A DNA stretch of 64,000 nucleotides from Phocoena phocoena (Eukaryota > Chordata > Mammalia > Artiodactyla > Phocoenidae). Made by a program: the position numbers and the translations under genes. Below the pieces are notes generated by a model. It saw nothing but the letters and a program-made list of their open reading frames with translations, was not told the DNA's origin and searched no databases. Numbering within the stretch: the stretch's first letter is position 1; every line of letters begins with the position of its first letter. Of the stretch, positions 47,901 through 61,220 are shown piece by piece. The stretch spans positions 115,956,697-116,020,696 of the forward strand of contig NC_089220.1 of assembly GCF_963924675.1 (NCBI RefSeq), read 5' to 3'.

Positions 47901-49319
47901 AAAGTGTGAGCTTGTCTCTCTCCCCAGGTGTAGGCACAGCGGACAGAGGGCAGTCTTTTGTTCAGTACCTCTAGAGCTGGGTTTCTTTATGGCAGGGAGA
48001 AATGCCCTGGTTGGGGAGGCAGCCTACCTGGGTTTGAGCCCTGGGACTGGCTGTGTGACCTTGAGTGATTCCCTTGGCTTCTCTGAGTCTCAGCCCTGCC
48101 TCTCTCCCAGGAGGAATAGGTTATCCAGCCAGGAGATTCTTTGATTGTGGGCTCTCCTCTCCCCAAGGCCCCCACTCCCTGCCCTCAATGACTTCACGGC
48201 CCAGGAATGTGGAGCCAGCACAGCAGGCACTGGTTGTAGTAAGAAGGTCAAAGCTACAGAGAGCAGCTGTGACTGCCCAGGCATCCCCCATTGTCTTCCA
48301 CCCACCCTCCTGGCCCCCAGCTCCCCTATACACTCTGATGGGGGCAGGGAGGCAGGCTGGGTCAAAGATCTATGGCTACTAGGTGGCTGCATAGCTCAGG
48401 CTGGAAAGGGGACCCCACTCCTTGAGCCCAAAGTACCTCCTCAGCTTGAAGCTAGGAGAGCTCACATCTGTGAAATGGAAGGTTACCTCTGAGGTGTTAG
48501 GAAGGATGCCACCTGGCCAGACTGCAAGCTGGCAAGGAAAAGTATTGAGAGGAGGAAGATGGTAATGATGTGCTCCTGAAGAATTTCTCCAAAGGCCTGG
48601 CGGCAGAGTCCAGGGCCTACCCTCTGGAGTTGGGCCTACCCTTTATAGGGGGACTCGTATCCAAAAAAGGCAGAGACCTGCAGGAGAGGAGGAGCTGGCC
48701 GGTGGAGTTACTTGGAAGACAGACAGTAAAAACTCGGAGAAGGGAGAAGAGAGGAGAAAGAATAAGGAGATGGACTGAGCAGTCTTGAAGGCTTCCTGGA
48801 GGAGGGGGCCTGGAGCAGGGAGGGCCCTGAGGTCAGACAGAGTCAGCAATGGCAGCAAGAATAGGTATAAGTGTCATAGGAGAGTTGAGAAGGGAAGTCT
48901 GAGAGGCAAGGAGAGAGCAGGGCAGGGCTCAGGGCTGCCTGGCTGTGCCCTCGTGAGCCCACACGGGCACATTTAGATGAGGCTGACACCAGCACCCAGG
49001 GAGCAGCCCACGCCAGCAGTGCTCCTAGCTGAGCACAGACTGGGGTGGGGGGGGTCGCAAAAAGCCTCTGGGCTCTGAGCAGACGAAGGCCATCTGCCAT
49101 CTGGGCCTGACACGGAGCTCCCCTTGGGCTGGAGCTGGACCACGAAGCCCTCGGGACAGGGCTTCCTTCCTCCCCATGTTTTTGTTCAAGTTGATTAAAT
49201 CTGAGGAATTTTGGCGTCCAGGAAGAGAGGCCCACGTGTGTGCCTCCAGCAGCCTGTGGTTATCAAAATCCTCAAAGGGTAAAGCGCTAAGCTTAAAAGG
49301 AGCTGACAGTGGGCCTGAA
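44966..49319. other. STRA6 upstream region, promoter not resolved
   Basis: A non-coding first exon of STRA6 should lie here or further right. The GC-rich block at 45420-45700 (GCGGGCAGCGGGCGGGC) is one candidate promoter, but I cannot place a start site. Ancient repeats are recognisable at about 46240-46640 and 47330-47620. No other gene is supported. Confidence 0.4.
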
Positions 49320-49740
49320 GGAGTGAGGAACAACCTCAGAGACACCCCCAAGGACTCCCAGATCCTCCGGGGCACCTCCAGGATCTCAGCAATATCCCCA
49401 GAATTTTAGTAACACCACAAGAACTCCCAGAACTTCAGAATCACCCGCCATCAGCCCCCAGAACTTCAGTAACACACCAGAACCTCTAAAACACCTCAGA
49501 ACCTCGGCCCACATTCCAAGGACCCTCAAACTCCGGCAAATCAAGCACTGGTAGGGGCAAGATGGTCAAAACCATGGTACGCAGTTGCAAAAGGCCCAGA
49601 GACCCCTCATTGTTCACCACCCTCCCATCCCAGCTTTTGGCTCTCTGAGTCCAACTGCGCCCCCCAAAAGTTCTACAGCACCCAAACCTCAGTAACACCC
49701 AGAGCCTCAGCAACACCCCAGTCCCCAGCAGCACAGCAGA
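49320..49740 (+). repeat. Degenerate minisatellite
   Basis: About 400 bases consist of imperfect units related to CCCAGAACTTCAGTAACACC. Variants include 'cccagaattttagtaacacc', 'cccagaacttcagaatcacc', 'cccagaacttcagtaacaca', 'cagagcctcagcaacacc' and 'caaacctcagtaacaccc'. Unit length is roughly 20-30 bases and copies are diverged, so the array is old. It lies between STRA6 and CCDC33. Confidence 0.7.
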
Positions 49741-52249
49741 GAATGGCCAAGGGTTGCCTCAGTCCGGGAGTGGGGGATGGCCCACGTGCCTGCCTGTGCC
49801 CACCATGAACCCATGGATAAACAGCCAAGGCAGGTTCAACCCCATGTGGACCAGTGAGCTCTGGGTCCGCCCCCATCTACACAGCACACTCACATACACA
49901 CATATCGAACTGCCCCCGGCACACACAGGCGCCTAACCCTGGCTCCAGACCCAGCCCGACCCCATTCAGTGGCCGGAAGGCAGTGCTGTTGGCTGCTAAG
50001 CTCACGACAGGAAAGTGTGGATGGCTCTCTACCTCCTACCTCCCTTGCCATGTGGGAGCATCAGAAGCATCTAAGACATGCCTTTCTTAGAATTCTCCTG
50101 CCCCCCTCACCAATAACATCATCATAGCATGAGTGATGTAAGCCAGACTGCTCTGGTATGGGTGTGGACACTGGTGGGGAGAAGGAGGGTAGCCAACTGT
50201 TCCAGGGGAGCAGTGTGTTCTTCCCCTCCCAGAGTGCCAGCTAGAACTGACTCAGAGGAGGCAGGTTTCAGCTCAGGACAAAGGTAGCTTTCTTTGTCTC
50301 ACAGAGCAGTGAGCCCCCCATCAGAGGAGGCAATCAAGAATAGGCTGGTAACATCAAGATGCCTTCAGAGGAGGACTGGCCAAAAGGCCATGAAGATGCC
50401 CCCAGCTATTAGAGGCCTGGATTCTCCCTTCCCAGCACGTCCTCCCTGGGATGGTGCCACCATGGTCTGGTCTTGAGATGTGGGCTTCGTGCTGTCCTCC
50501 TTCCTCACTGAGGACACCAACTCCCGGGCAGATCCCCTGAGTTCTCTCTCCTTCTTCCCTGCTGACCACAGGACAGGGCTCTCCACCAATCTCTTGCCTA
50601 CCAGCAGACCCTACTCAGACACAACTCTCCTGATGTCGCCCTGTGTTTTGGAGCTCGTACTAGCTCCCCAGGGTCCCCCAAGTACAGCAATCTTGAGGTC
50701 TCCAACCTCATCCCTCGGAATTGCTCAACCCTACCATCCCTGCCCCCTTGCTGCCCTGCACCTGTGTGCTCTGTCGTACCCCCTCCCCGCCGTGCCTCTT
50801 CCTTGCTCCCTCACCTGTCCCGATCCTACCTGGCCCGCAAGGCTTGGCTCCAGCCCCACCTCCACCAGGCGTTCTCTTGACCTCTCCCTTCTGTATCTCT
50901 TCCTTCTCCTTAGTGGTCACCCTGGGGAGTCCTGTGCTTCCAGGCAGGCAAGGTGCTCCCCACTCCCTGCGGCCTCCCCCGCTGAGCCGCCAGCGCCAGC
51001 TCTGGCTGGGATCCCGGAGGGACGGCTGGTTGTGCAGTCTCAGCACTTGGCCCTGAGCAGAGTCCCCAGCACCTGCTTTAAAAGGTGTTTGATCTCCTCC
51101 TCCCAGAAAGGCAGCTCCCTCCTTCCCAGCAGCTCTGGCCCTGCCCCTCCTCCCGCCCCCCAGGCCTCCCGCCTGTGATTCTAGCATCAGAGAAGCCCAC
51201 CCCACCCCCACCTCGCCAGCTCAGGGCCACAGCCCAGCTGGGGCCCCACACAACACACAGGGCGGCTTGTCTTTGGCGGAGACTCTCCAACCCCCAAACC
51301 ATTTGCCCGAAACTTGATCTCCTTGGCCCTCAGAGTCACCTCAGTGGAGAAGCCTGCACAGGGCTTTAATGGCCGAGTTTCCCCAGCTGTGGTCCAGGAT
51401 GGGCTAAGGAACCCCCTACCTACCTTCATTTGTCACCATCCGTCACTCCCGGGGAGCCATTGCCTGATGAACTGCACTAAGCCGGAGGGGAACCACCAGC
51501 TAAGCTTGTAATAACCCGATCAGCACCCTGCTGCTGCCCGACTGGGCCGAGGGCCCTGACCATGGGAAGGGGGGAATTTGTCACACTTTCATGGGGCTTT
51601 GGGGCTCAAATTTCAGGTATGATCCACTCCAGGGGGAGGGCCAAAAAGCTCTCTCAGAGAGCTTTCTCTTCAACTCCTCATAGCCCAGTCTGTCTCTAGA
51701 AGAAGTCTGGGGTTCTGGGGCCTGCTACTCACCCCAAGCACCTTCCTACAACCCCCAAGTCTGCAGGGACAGTCGCCCCGATCACCATCCCAGAACTTGG
51801 AAGGGGAGGTGATTAGCTCAGATTCACCATGCTCTTCCCTCCCCCTCCTAGCAGGGGTGCCCTGGAGGGGGGTAAATGAGAAGGAGAAAAGGGCTCAGAA
51901 GGTGCTAAAACATGGTGCTATGGTAGTCAGGGAGGGAAGGGATAAAGGTGGGGACCAGAAGAAGGGCCCTAAATTCCCAAGAGAAGGATACCAGGGGAGG
52001 TGTCTTCTTCCTCCTCAAAGGAGAAAGGGTGTACAGTCGACAAAAGGGTGGGGCCGCCAGGCAGCATTAAGATGTGAGATTGGATTCCAGTGATGGTAAA
52101 GACCCCAGAACAGAGGGCACAGTGAGGATGGTGCCAGGCCTGTGCTTGCTTAGTGGGAGGGAGGGAGGAAGGGAGAGGGCACAGTCCAAACCAAGATGGA
52201 AGGGGCCTCTGAGCTGACTGCAATTTTCCCCATGGAGAAGAAGGATTTT
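49741..52249. other. Intergenic DNA, GC-rich, no gene supported
   Basis: The largest open frame (50480-51178, 232 codons) is serine/proline/leucine-rich low-complexity sequence in a pyrimidine-rich block. The minus strand is also open over 167 codons in the same place. I do not call it a gene. A TTTAAAAGG-like motif at 51077 has no supporting promoter context. Confidence 0.45.
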
Positions 52250-52700
52250 CAAAGAAAGAGTTAAACCCACGACACTAGGAGAGAATTAAACTTTGGCCCA
52301 TTTTTAGGAATCTATCCTCAAGTACCACTTGCATATATATGCAGAGAAGATACCCAAGGCTGTTAGTAATGTAAAAATTTGACAAGCCTGATATCCATCA
52401 ATAAGCTTTGATAAGTCTATATGGTAAGGCACTATTCAGTTGTCACAAAGAATGAGGTACCTCCTTGTGGACTGGCACGGCAGAACCTCCAAGACATAAT
52501 GCCATGTAACAATAACCAAGAATGCAAGTTGCAGAATAATACACACCTATGTTCCTTTAAACTAGGTATACGTGTGTGTGTGTGTGTGTGTAAATACATA
52601 AAAAATGAATCTAGAAGACACACAGAAAACTGTTCACAGTGATCACACTCAGGGGAGGGATGAGTTTGGGGAAATGAAGGGAGATTTGCACTAGTAAAAA

Positions 52701-52739
<39 letters not shown>

Positions 52740-52740
52740 A
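52250..52740 (+). repeat. Old LINE fragment with two microsatellites
   Basis: Phrases such as 'cccatttttaggaatctatcctcaagtac', 'gttagtaatgtaaaaatttgacaagcctgatatccatcaataag' and 'tatggtaaggcactattcagttgtcacaaagaatgag' fit an old L1-type 3' region. A (TG)n run at about 52569-52592 and a (CTAT)n run at about 52702-52738 lie in and after it. Confidence 0.6.
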
Positions 52741-53504
52741 GTAAGCAAAAGGAAAACATTGTAAGGCTGTGTTGAAGCTGCTGTGAGGAGCTGTGATGGC
52801 ATCACTGAACTGTGTGAAATACGTTGTCTCCAACCCAGTATTGCACATTCCACAGCCTCCCTTGAAGTTAGATGCGGCCCTGAGTCTAAGCATTAGCCAA
52901 TAAGATGGAAAAAGAAATGTTGAGCATAACTTCCAAAGAGGTGTTCTTTAAAAGAGAGGTGTTTTCTTTAGTCTTTCCTCCTTCCAATTGGTTGAAATGT
53001 GCTTGTGATGGCTGGCTCTCAAGCAGCCACCTTGGACTATGAGGTGAAGGTCATGAGTTAAATAGGATAGAGCAGTAAGTGAGCTGCAAAGACAGAGAAG
53101 TCTGAGCTAAGACCAGATCTTAGGGCTGGAGGAGACCTCAGAGACCCCTGTTCTACCCCTACTCACCCTCACATCCAGAGGAAACTGAGGACCAGAGAGG
53201 CCACATGATGTGTCAGGGACAGTGACTGAGCTAGGAGTTTTGCCTGAGATCCCCCACCCCCACCCCACCCACATGCACACACAGAGTTCATGGTTCTTTC
53301 CCCAGAAAACTTCCTTTCCCAGAGCTTTAACGCTGCTCCATTCTGTGGCTAGGGGACACCCTCTGGGGCCCAGTCCGAGGATTAGGTGAAGGCCCCCAGG
53401 GTTGGTTAAGTGGTAGACCTGGGACATACCTCTCAGCACTCTGATGAGAACACAGCAGAACCTCTGCCCAGAACCTCTGTGGGTCTGTCAGTATCTCCTA
53501 TTTG

Positions 53505-53775
53505 GCTTCTTTCTTTCTTTCTCTCTCTCTGTCCTTCTGTCTGCCTGTCTGTCCCTGTCCATTAGCGCCTCTTTTCATCCCTATTATTGTCTCTCTGTCC
53601 GCCTCAGTCGGCCTGTCTGCTATCTTTCTATCTCTCTTTCTAACTCTCTGTCTCTGCCTCTTTCTTTCGCTGTCAATCTCTGTCTCTCTCTACCCTTCCT
53701 GTCTTTCCCTTTCTGTTTCTCTCTCCTGCTCTTGTATTGTTTCTCTGTCTCCCTGTCTCTGAGCCTGACTGTGAA
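53505..53775 (+). repeat. Pyrimidine-rich CTCTGT/CTTTCT simple repeat
   Basis: The tract is made of TCTCTCTGTCTGCC-like units for about 270 bases. The 130-codon frame across it (LSLSLS-rich) is a composition artefact. Confidence 0.85.
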
Positions 53776-55558
53776 GTGCATCTCTCTTCCTAAAGGTTTT
53801 AGGCGGTACCTTTTCTTGGGTCATGTTGTGTGCTGACTTGGTGCTGCCCCTACCAGCTCCTGCCTCCTCTCTCCCCCACTTACCTCCTCTGGCCCCCAAG
53901 CAGGCTGGACTCCCTCTCAGGGGTTTGAGTCCTTGGAGCCAGTGGAGCAGCTGGGCAACCGGGCACAGAAAAGGCAAAGGTCAGTGCCGTTGATGCTGCC
54001 AGAGAGGCTAGCACCCTCGCCCTCCTGCAACCGCAGGAACGCCATTCTTCCTGAGCCAAGGCTGGCAGAGAGGGCTGTTGGGGAGAGCCCAGGGATCATG
54101 GGTATGGCCCCAGCCCAGGCTGAAGGCCAGAGCCAGAGGGCTTCAGGGGTGACCCAAGACTCTCCTGGCAGTGTTCCATGCTGGAGCCTGGAGCAAACGG
54201 CCGGGAGGGGAAGGGTGGGGCCGGAGGCATGGAGGCTGGATCAGTTGCCACGCAGAGGGGAGAGTTTCAAGGTAGCCAGGCCCCAGTCCTAACCACCACA
54301 ACCAATGGAGGGAAGAAACCAGGCTTCTAATTTTGCGTTTACCACTTACTAGCTGAGTGACCACAGACAAGGCCGTTTCCAGCTCTGGCCTCAGTTTTCT
54401 CATCTGTGCCGTGGAGAGAGACTGCTACGTTTCACTTTGCCAGTTGGAGTCTGTTCTATCATCCCATGAGCCTCTGGCACTGTGGATTTGAAGGGAGTGG
54501 GGTGTGGACCTTGGGCAGTTCCACTGCCCAGTTCCAAGAGCTGGGGGCTGAAATCCCAGTGTGGAGCAGTGATGATCGCTTGATCCCACTGGCCTGGGAA
54601 TCAGGAGTCTGAGGTCCAGGTCCATCCCTTCACTCACCCACCTGATCTCTCTGTGCCTGTTTTGCCATGTGTAACCCCATCTGGTGTTAATAGTCCCAGC
54701 TCCCAGGCCTTGGGAGGATCCAGTGAACTCACAGATGTCCCTGCCATGAGCAGAGGTGGCGGGTGAGGGAGGGGGGAGTTGGAGGTGGGCCTTTGGGGAT
54801 GAGGGTCTGAGGGCCCACAGGAGCCATGGGGGCTGTCAGCAGGGGAGGCTGAAAGGAACTATTGTGGGAAGCAGGAAGGGGGCTCTCTGGGGCAGGCTAA
54901 TTACAGGCCCAGGCTCTTCCAGACAAAGCCAGCAGCCTCTGAGTGGCCATTCTTCTGGAGAAGAAAGAAGACTTGAGGGCCCCATGAAGTTGTTTCACGC
55001 TGGGACTACGGAAGGCGGACTGGAAGGTGGCCTGGAAGTCAGCACTGTCGCCTCCTGTCTTCACCTCACACCCTGCCCCTTCTTGGCTCCTTCTGTGGGA
55101 GTCGGGAGTTTAAACCTTTTGAAAAACCACAGGAGGCTGAATCAGGGAGGCAGCTGGGAGTGAAGAGAACTCTGGGAAGGGAGTTGGGATCTGGTCCTGC
55201 TCTACTATCCCGGGCTCAGTTTCTCCATCTATAACATGGGGGAACTATCCGGTCCTGACCTGCTAAAATTCACTGAGGTGTCCAGAGACTTCCTCGGTGG
55301 AACTGAGGCCAGGCCCAGAGAAGCCTGAGCATCAGAACACTGCCTCCTGCCCTGTGGCTTAGCCCCCAGCGCTGCTGCCCTCCCTCCTGGGCACCAGCCT
55401 GCCCACTGAGACACCAGGATGCATCTCTGAGTCCAAGTGCAAGTCAAAAACCCAAAATGGTCTTCCCTTCTCACAAATGGACTCGAGATGAAATAGCCAA
55501 AAGGACTATTCCTTATTCTTTTATGCACAAGCAAAAGCTGGGTTGGGCTTGTTGATCA
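53776..55558. other. Intergenic DNA, no gene seen
   Basis: MIR-like remnants occur at about 54325-54420 and 54590-54740 ('ctcacccacctgatctctctgtgcctgttttgcc'). No exon is supported. Confidence 0.45.
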
Positions 55559-55640
55559 CTTCTCCCTCCCTCCCTCCTTCCCTCCCTCCCTCCTTCCCTC
55601 CCTCCCTCCCTCCCTCCCTCCCTCCCTTCCTTTCTTTCTA
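55559..55640 (+). repeat. (TCCC)n polypyrimidine microsatellite
   Basis: About 80 bases of TCCC/CTCC repeats with a few TT variants, ending CTTTCTTTCT. The strand asymmetry is complete. Confidence 0.95.
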
Positions 55641-55934
55641 GAAGGTGTTAAAGGTCCCCCAGGCACCTATCTCTTGCCCAGCCCTGTCCTGGGCACACAG
55701 ACGTGATTCCTGAAGGCACCTGCAGTCGAGCGTGGTCAAGTTTGAGGTGTGTGCAGTGTGTGGCAGTCGGGTGGAGTCACCAGCCTGATTCCAGAGGAGG
55801 AGGCTTTAGGCCAGACTGGAGGAGGAGTAGCATGACATCAGATGGGGCTGGGCAGCTTGGGCAGAGGAAAGAGCACCAGCAAAGGCAGGGAGGAGAGACG
55901 GGGCGGGCCTGGCTTGGGGCAAAAGTGAGCCTTG

Positions 55935-56222
55935 CCCGGGACATTATGCTGAGTGAAATAAGCCAGTCCCCAAAGGACAAATACCATGTGATTCCACTTA
56001 TATGAGGTGCCTAGAGTAACCTCATTCACAGAGACAGAAAGTAGAACGGTGGTTGCCAGAGGCAATGGAGAGATGTTGTGTAATGGTGTAGAGTTTCAGT
56101 ATTACAAGATGAAAAGAGCTCTGGAGCCTGGCTGCACACTACCGAACCTGCGCACTTAAAAATGGTTAAGATGGTCGGTTTTATCTTGTGTATATTTTAC
56201 CAGAATTAAAAAGAAAAAAATA
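55935..56222 (+). mobile_element. LINE-1 3' UTR fragment
   Basis: 'acattatgctgagtgaaataagccagtccccaaaggacaaataccatgtgattccacttatatgaggtgcctagag' followed by 'cacttaaaaatggttaagatgg...ttaccagaattaaaaag' is the well-known 3' end of old mammalian L1s, with an A-rich tail. There is no coding potential. Confidence 0.85.
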
Positions 56223-58010
56223 ACCAAACATACACACCAAAGCATGAGCTCTGCCCAGAGACTGAGTAGGGGAGGGGAGGCTAGAAGTGGGAGGGGTGGG
56301 TCATCAGATGCAGAGGACCCTCAAACCACACTGTGGCTGCTGGCACAGTCACCTCAGATCTTCTGCAGAAAGCTGGAGGGAGGGAAAGAAGGAAGGAAGG
56401 GGGAAAGAGAGAAGCGTTGAGGAAGGGGCTCAGGATAAACCCTGAACGGTGGTGTGCATGGGGCCTGCTTGCAGGGGCGTGGGTCTGGCTGTAGTGCACA
56501 GAGGTCTGCCCGAGGGCAGAAGAGACTGGCTCCCGTCTTGTAACATCTCTGAGGGTCACTTCAAACATGCAAGAGAAGAGAGCTACTTCTACCGAATCAC
56601 TGCGTCTCCAAGACTTTAGACCTAGCAGAGGCAAACCATGGCTTCCAGACCCAGGCTGGTTGGCCAGGCCCAGCTGTGGAAGCAAAGGTTTCCAGGTAAC
56701 CTCTGCCAGCCACCCTCTTCCCCAAATGGCCAGACTGTGGCCTTTTCCGACATGACTTGCAGAATTTTAAACCGCCAGAACTTATCTGCGAAGACTTATC
56801 CGTCCAACTCCTACCCATCATACAGATGGGTCCACTGATACCCAGAAAGGGAAAGGAATCTGCCCAAGATCACCTGCAAGTCAGGTGACTAGAACTCTGG
56901 TCTTATAAACCCTCTCTGCCTCAGTTTCTCCTTGGGGGACCTGAAGAAACTGAATTTTAATCATTGCAGAGGAAGCCGGCCACATACATCGGGACCCTTA
57001 TCTGGGCTGGCCAGACCATCTTTAGACTGGTTATCTCCTACTTTTTGAAAATGATGCCTTGCAGTCAAGGTGACTTCAAAGGAACTCTTGAATGAAATCT
57101 ATGCTGTCCGTAAATCTACTCTTTAGACTCAGAACGAAGGTACAGAAGTCCCTAATAGTTTGAATTTAAATCTTTGAGCCAGTCCCAGGCCACATTTAGT
57201 AGGGGAAAATGTAGATAGGTTTAGAATCTCTAGGTTCAGATCTCAGCTCTGTTTCTTACTAGCTACATTATCTGAGATTCTCTCAGCTTCAGATTCTTCA
57301 TCTGTAAGATGAGGATGATTATATCTATCTCACAGAGCCATATAGAGTGCCTGGTACCCAGTAGCTGCTCAGTGAAGAGTATCACAAATGATGGTGATGA
57401 TATTGGCTAATGATGGTGGTATAGTGGTGATGGTAGAGATGGTTCTTCCTGAGGAGTGTCCAGAATCCACCCTCTCCCACTGGATATCAGCAAGACCCAG
57501 GGTCAGGAAGGATGGGTTCCAGCTTGACAATTCTTTGGTGCGACAAGCTCTGGGCTCTCTGTAAAGTGAAGCTGTGCCCCATATTCTGCATTTTGATTCA
57601 GAAGGTAAACAAACTGGTTCTAGAAGCAGGTGCTAAGGGTATGCTCCCAGGGAACAGACACTTCCCCAACTCAAGAACTCTAGGGAACGAACAGGCATGT
57701 GGAGATAGGCTCTCCCGGAAATGGGAAGCCCTGATTACCCCATACCTGTGTGCTCCCCACACCGGTACTCCTTATCCCTGACCCTGCTCTAATTTTTCCA
57801 TAGAACTTATCATCATCTAGCAGACATCATAGTTAACTTACTTTCTATATTTAGTGTTTACTTTTATCTGTCCCCACCTCCCTCCCCCACTCGAAGATAA
57901 GCTTCAGGAGGGCAGGAATCTTTGGTTCACTGCTATATTCTAGATGCCTAAAATAGTGCCTGGCACACAGTAGATGCTCAATAAATATCTGCTGAATGAA
58001 CAAAAGCTAA
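56223..58010. other. Intergenic DNA with MIR and L2 remnants
   Basis: A MIR lies at about 57225-57420 ('agattctctcagcttcagattcttcatctgtaagatgaggatgattat'). An L2 3' end lies at about 57790-58010 ('ccactcgaagataagcttcaggagggcaggaatc...cctggcacacagtagatgctcaataaatatctgctgaatgaa'). No gene is seen up to CCDC33. Confidence 0.6.
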
Positions 58011-58129
58011 ATGGGAGGAATCCATTGCTGTCTTTTTTCCCTGGGACGGGCCCAGCTTCCTGGCTTGTTACCTGGGTTCTCCTCAAACAGAGAAACGTCG
58101 GGGTGTGGCCCTGAGCGCCCAGCCAGTAG

Positions 58130-59716
<1,587 letters not shown>

Positions 59717-61124
59717 GTGGGTGTTCCCTGGGTCCCCATCAGGTTCTAGCATCACTGCTCCCCCAGTTAGAAGACCTGTGTCTTTGATAAGCCTGGCTGT
59801 CCCCACAATCTTTCACTGAGCAGAGCAGCAGGACTTGCCAAGGTTGCCTCATTCAGTTCTTAAGAACAAGCAGTCTGAGGGTGTAGCAGGGAGTCCCAGT
59901 TTGAAGGAGGAGGCAGAAAATGGAGCAAAGGCCACACAGATCAAGGACATCACTGGGTGGGGTTTCTCTGCCCAGCGGGTGAGTGTCCCCTGAGACCCTT
60001 CGGTCCTCAAACTCACTCTCGCACGTTCTCACCAGGTTTTGAGGGAGACAGAAGTCTCTCTGTGCCCACCCTCAAGCCCAACCAGCTCCTACCACGGCCA
60101 GGAGGGACTCAGCCCTGAACCAGGACCCTGGCAGCCTCAGGCCCAGGTGAGAGGGTCTAGTCCTTGTCCAAGCGGAGGAAGGTTCCCCAACGCGATAGTG
60201 TTCCGCAACCAGTGTGTCTGGTGGGCCTCACAGTCAGTATAGATAGACACTAGTAGAGCAAGCAGCCCATTTCACAGGTAGAGAAACTGAGGATCATCCC
60301 CAAGGATGCTTGATTCCATTTAATGCCAACAACATTTCCTGGGGACCTTAGTGCACAATAGTGCATGGAATCCAAAGCTAGGTCAAACCCCAGGTTCAAG
60401 GTGCCACCTGGCTTGAAAACAGTCTGGCGTATTGTGGGCATCATATGGTCCCACAGGTTATGTGCTGGAAGGAGAGCTCCGGTGAGGAAGTGTGTGGGTC
60501 TGATTTTGGAGCCTAGGAAAGGCGTTTCAGAAGAGGTGTCATTTGAGGTGAATCTTCCATTCATTCATTCCCTCATTCATCCGTTCATTCATCCATCAAA
60601 CATTTGTTAAGTGCTGACTCTAACAGATCCCATGCTAGGCGGGTAAGATTGAGGAATGGCAGTTCTGGACTTTGAGGAGCACATTCCAAGGAGGAGGGAC
60701 CAGAATGAGCTGGCTGAAAACGAAAGGGTTTGGCTAGCAGCAGAATGAGCTGAGGTTGAAACCAAAAATTTACAGCCAAAGGTGCCTGGCTCTCCTGCAG
60801 CACCTCCACTCCACAGCGCATTGGTCTGGGCTGAAGTGGAGCCCACTGTGGTGGGCTGAGTTGGGCTGGAAGACGGCTGACGGATGCGAGAAAGTGGAAG
60901 GAATCGGGAACAGTGACAAAAGAGCTAGGTGGATATTCAATTCAGGAGGCAATGGGGGACCACCAGAGGGGTTTGTGCATGAGAAAGACAATCTGACCCG
61001 TGGTTTAGACAGAGTCATCTGGCAGAATGTGCCAGGAGAACTGGAAGGATGGACCAGGGACCACGCACCGACCTCTCTTGCCCAGGTCTCAGTCTGTTAC
61101 ATGGACTACTTTGGTCCCTGTTTA
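59717..61124. other. CCDC33: Presumed CCDC33 intronic DNA
   Basis: A possible exon at about 60036-60146 (acceptor TCTCACCAG, donor CAG|GTGAGA) has consensus-like boundaries, but I cannot align it with the known protein. A CATTCATTCATTC simple run followed by ancient repeat lies at about 60556-60680. Confidence 0.4.
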
Positions 61125-61220
61125 ATCATTCATTAGTCAGTCGATCAACAAACACTTTTGACCACCTATTGTATCATTCATTAGTCAGTCGATCAACAAA
61201 TACTTTTGACCACCTATTGT
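61125..61220 (+). repeat. 48-bp tandem duplication
   Basis: Positions 61125-61172 and 61173-61220 are the same 48-mer, beginning ATCATTCATTAGTCAGTCG. They differ only at one base (AACAAACAC versus AACAAATAC). The unit lies inside an ancient repeat of the 'caaacacttttgaccacctattgt' type that continues after it ('atgcccagctctgtgctgggtgctgaggatacagcggtgagc'). Confidence 0.97.

Noticed and set aside
50480..51178. 232-codon open frame on the plus strand between STRA6 and CCDC33
   Set aside because: It is a low-complexity S/P/L-rich product of pyrimidine-rich DNA. The opposite strand is open too, and there is no domain, exon signal or known homologue.
53048..53061. Imperfect direct repeat AGGTCA-TG-AGTTAA as a retinoic acid response element for STRA6
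   Set aside because: The second half-site is imperfect and half-sites of this kind are expected by chance over 13 kb. There is no promoter nearby.
53444..53836. Leu/Ser-rich hydrophobic open frame
   Set aside because: It is an artefact of the CTCTGT simple repeat.
60036..60146. Possible third CCDC33 exon (acceptor CACCAG, donor CAG|GTGAGA)
   Set aside because: The boundaries look good, but the translation in any frame does not convincingly match the CCDC33 protein as I know it.
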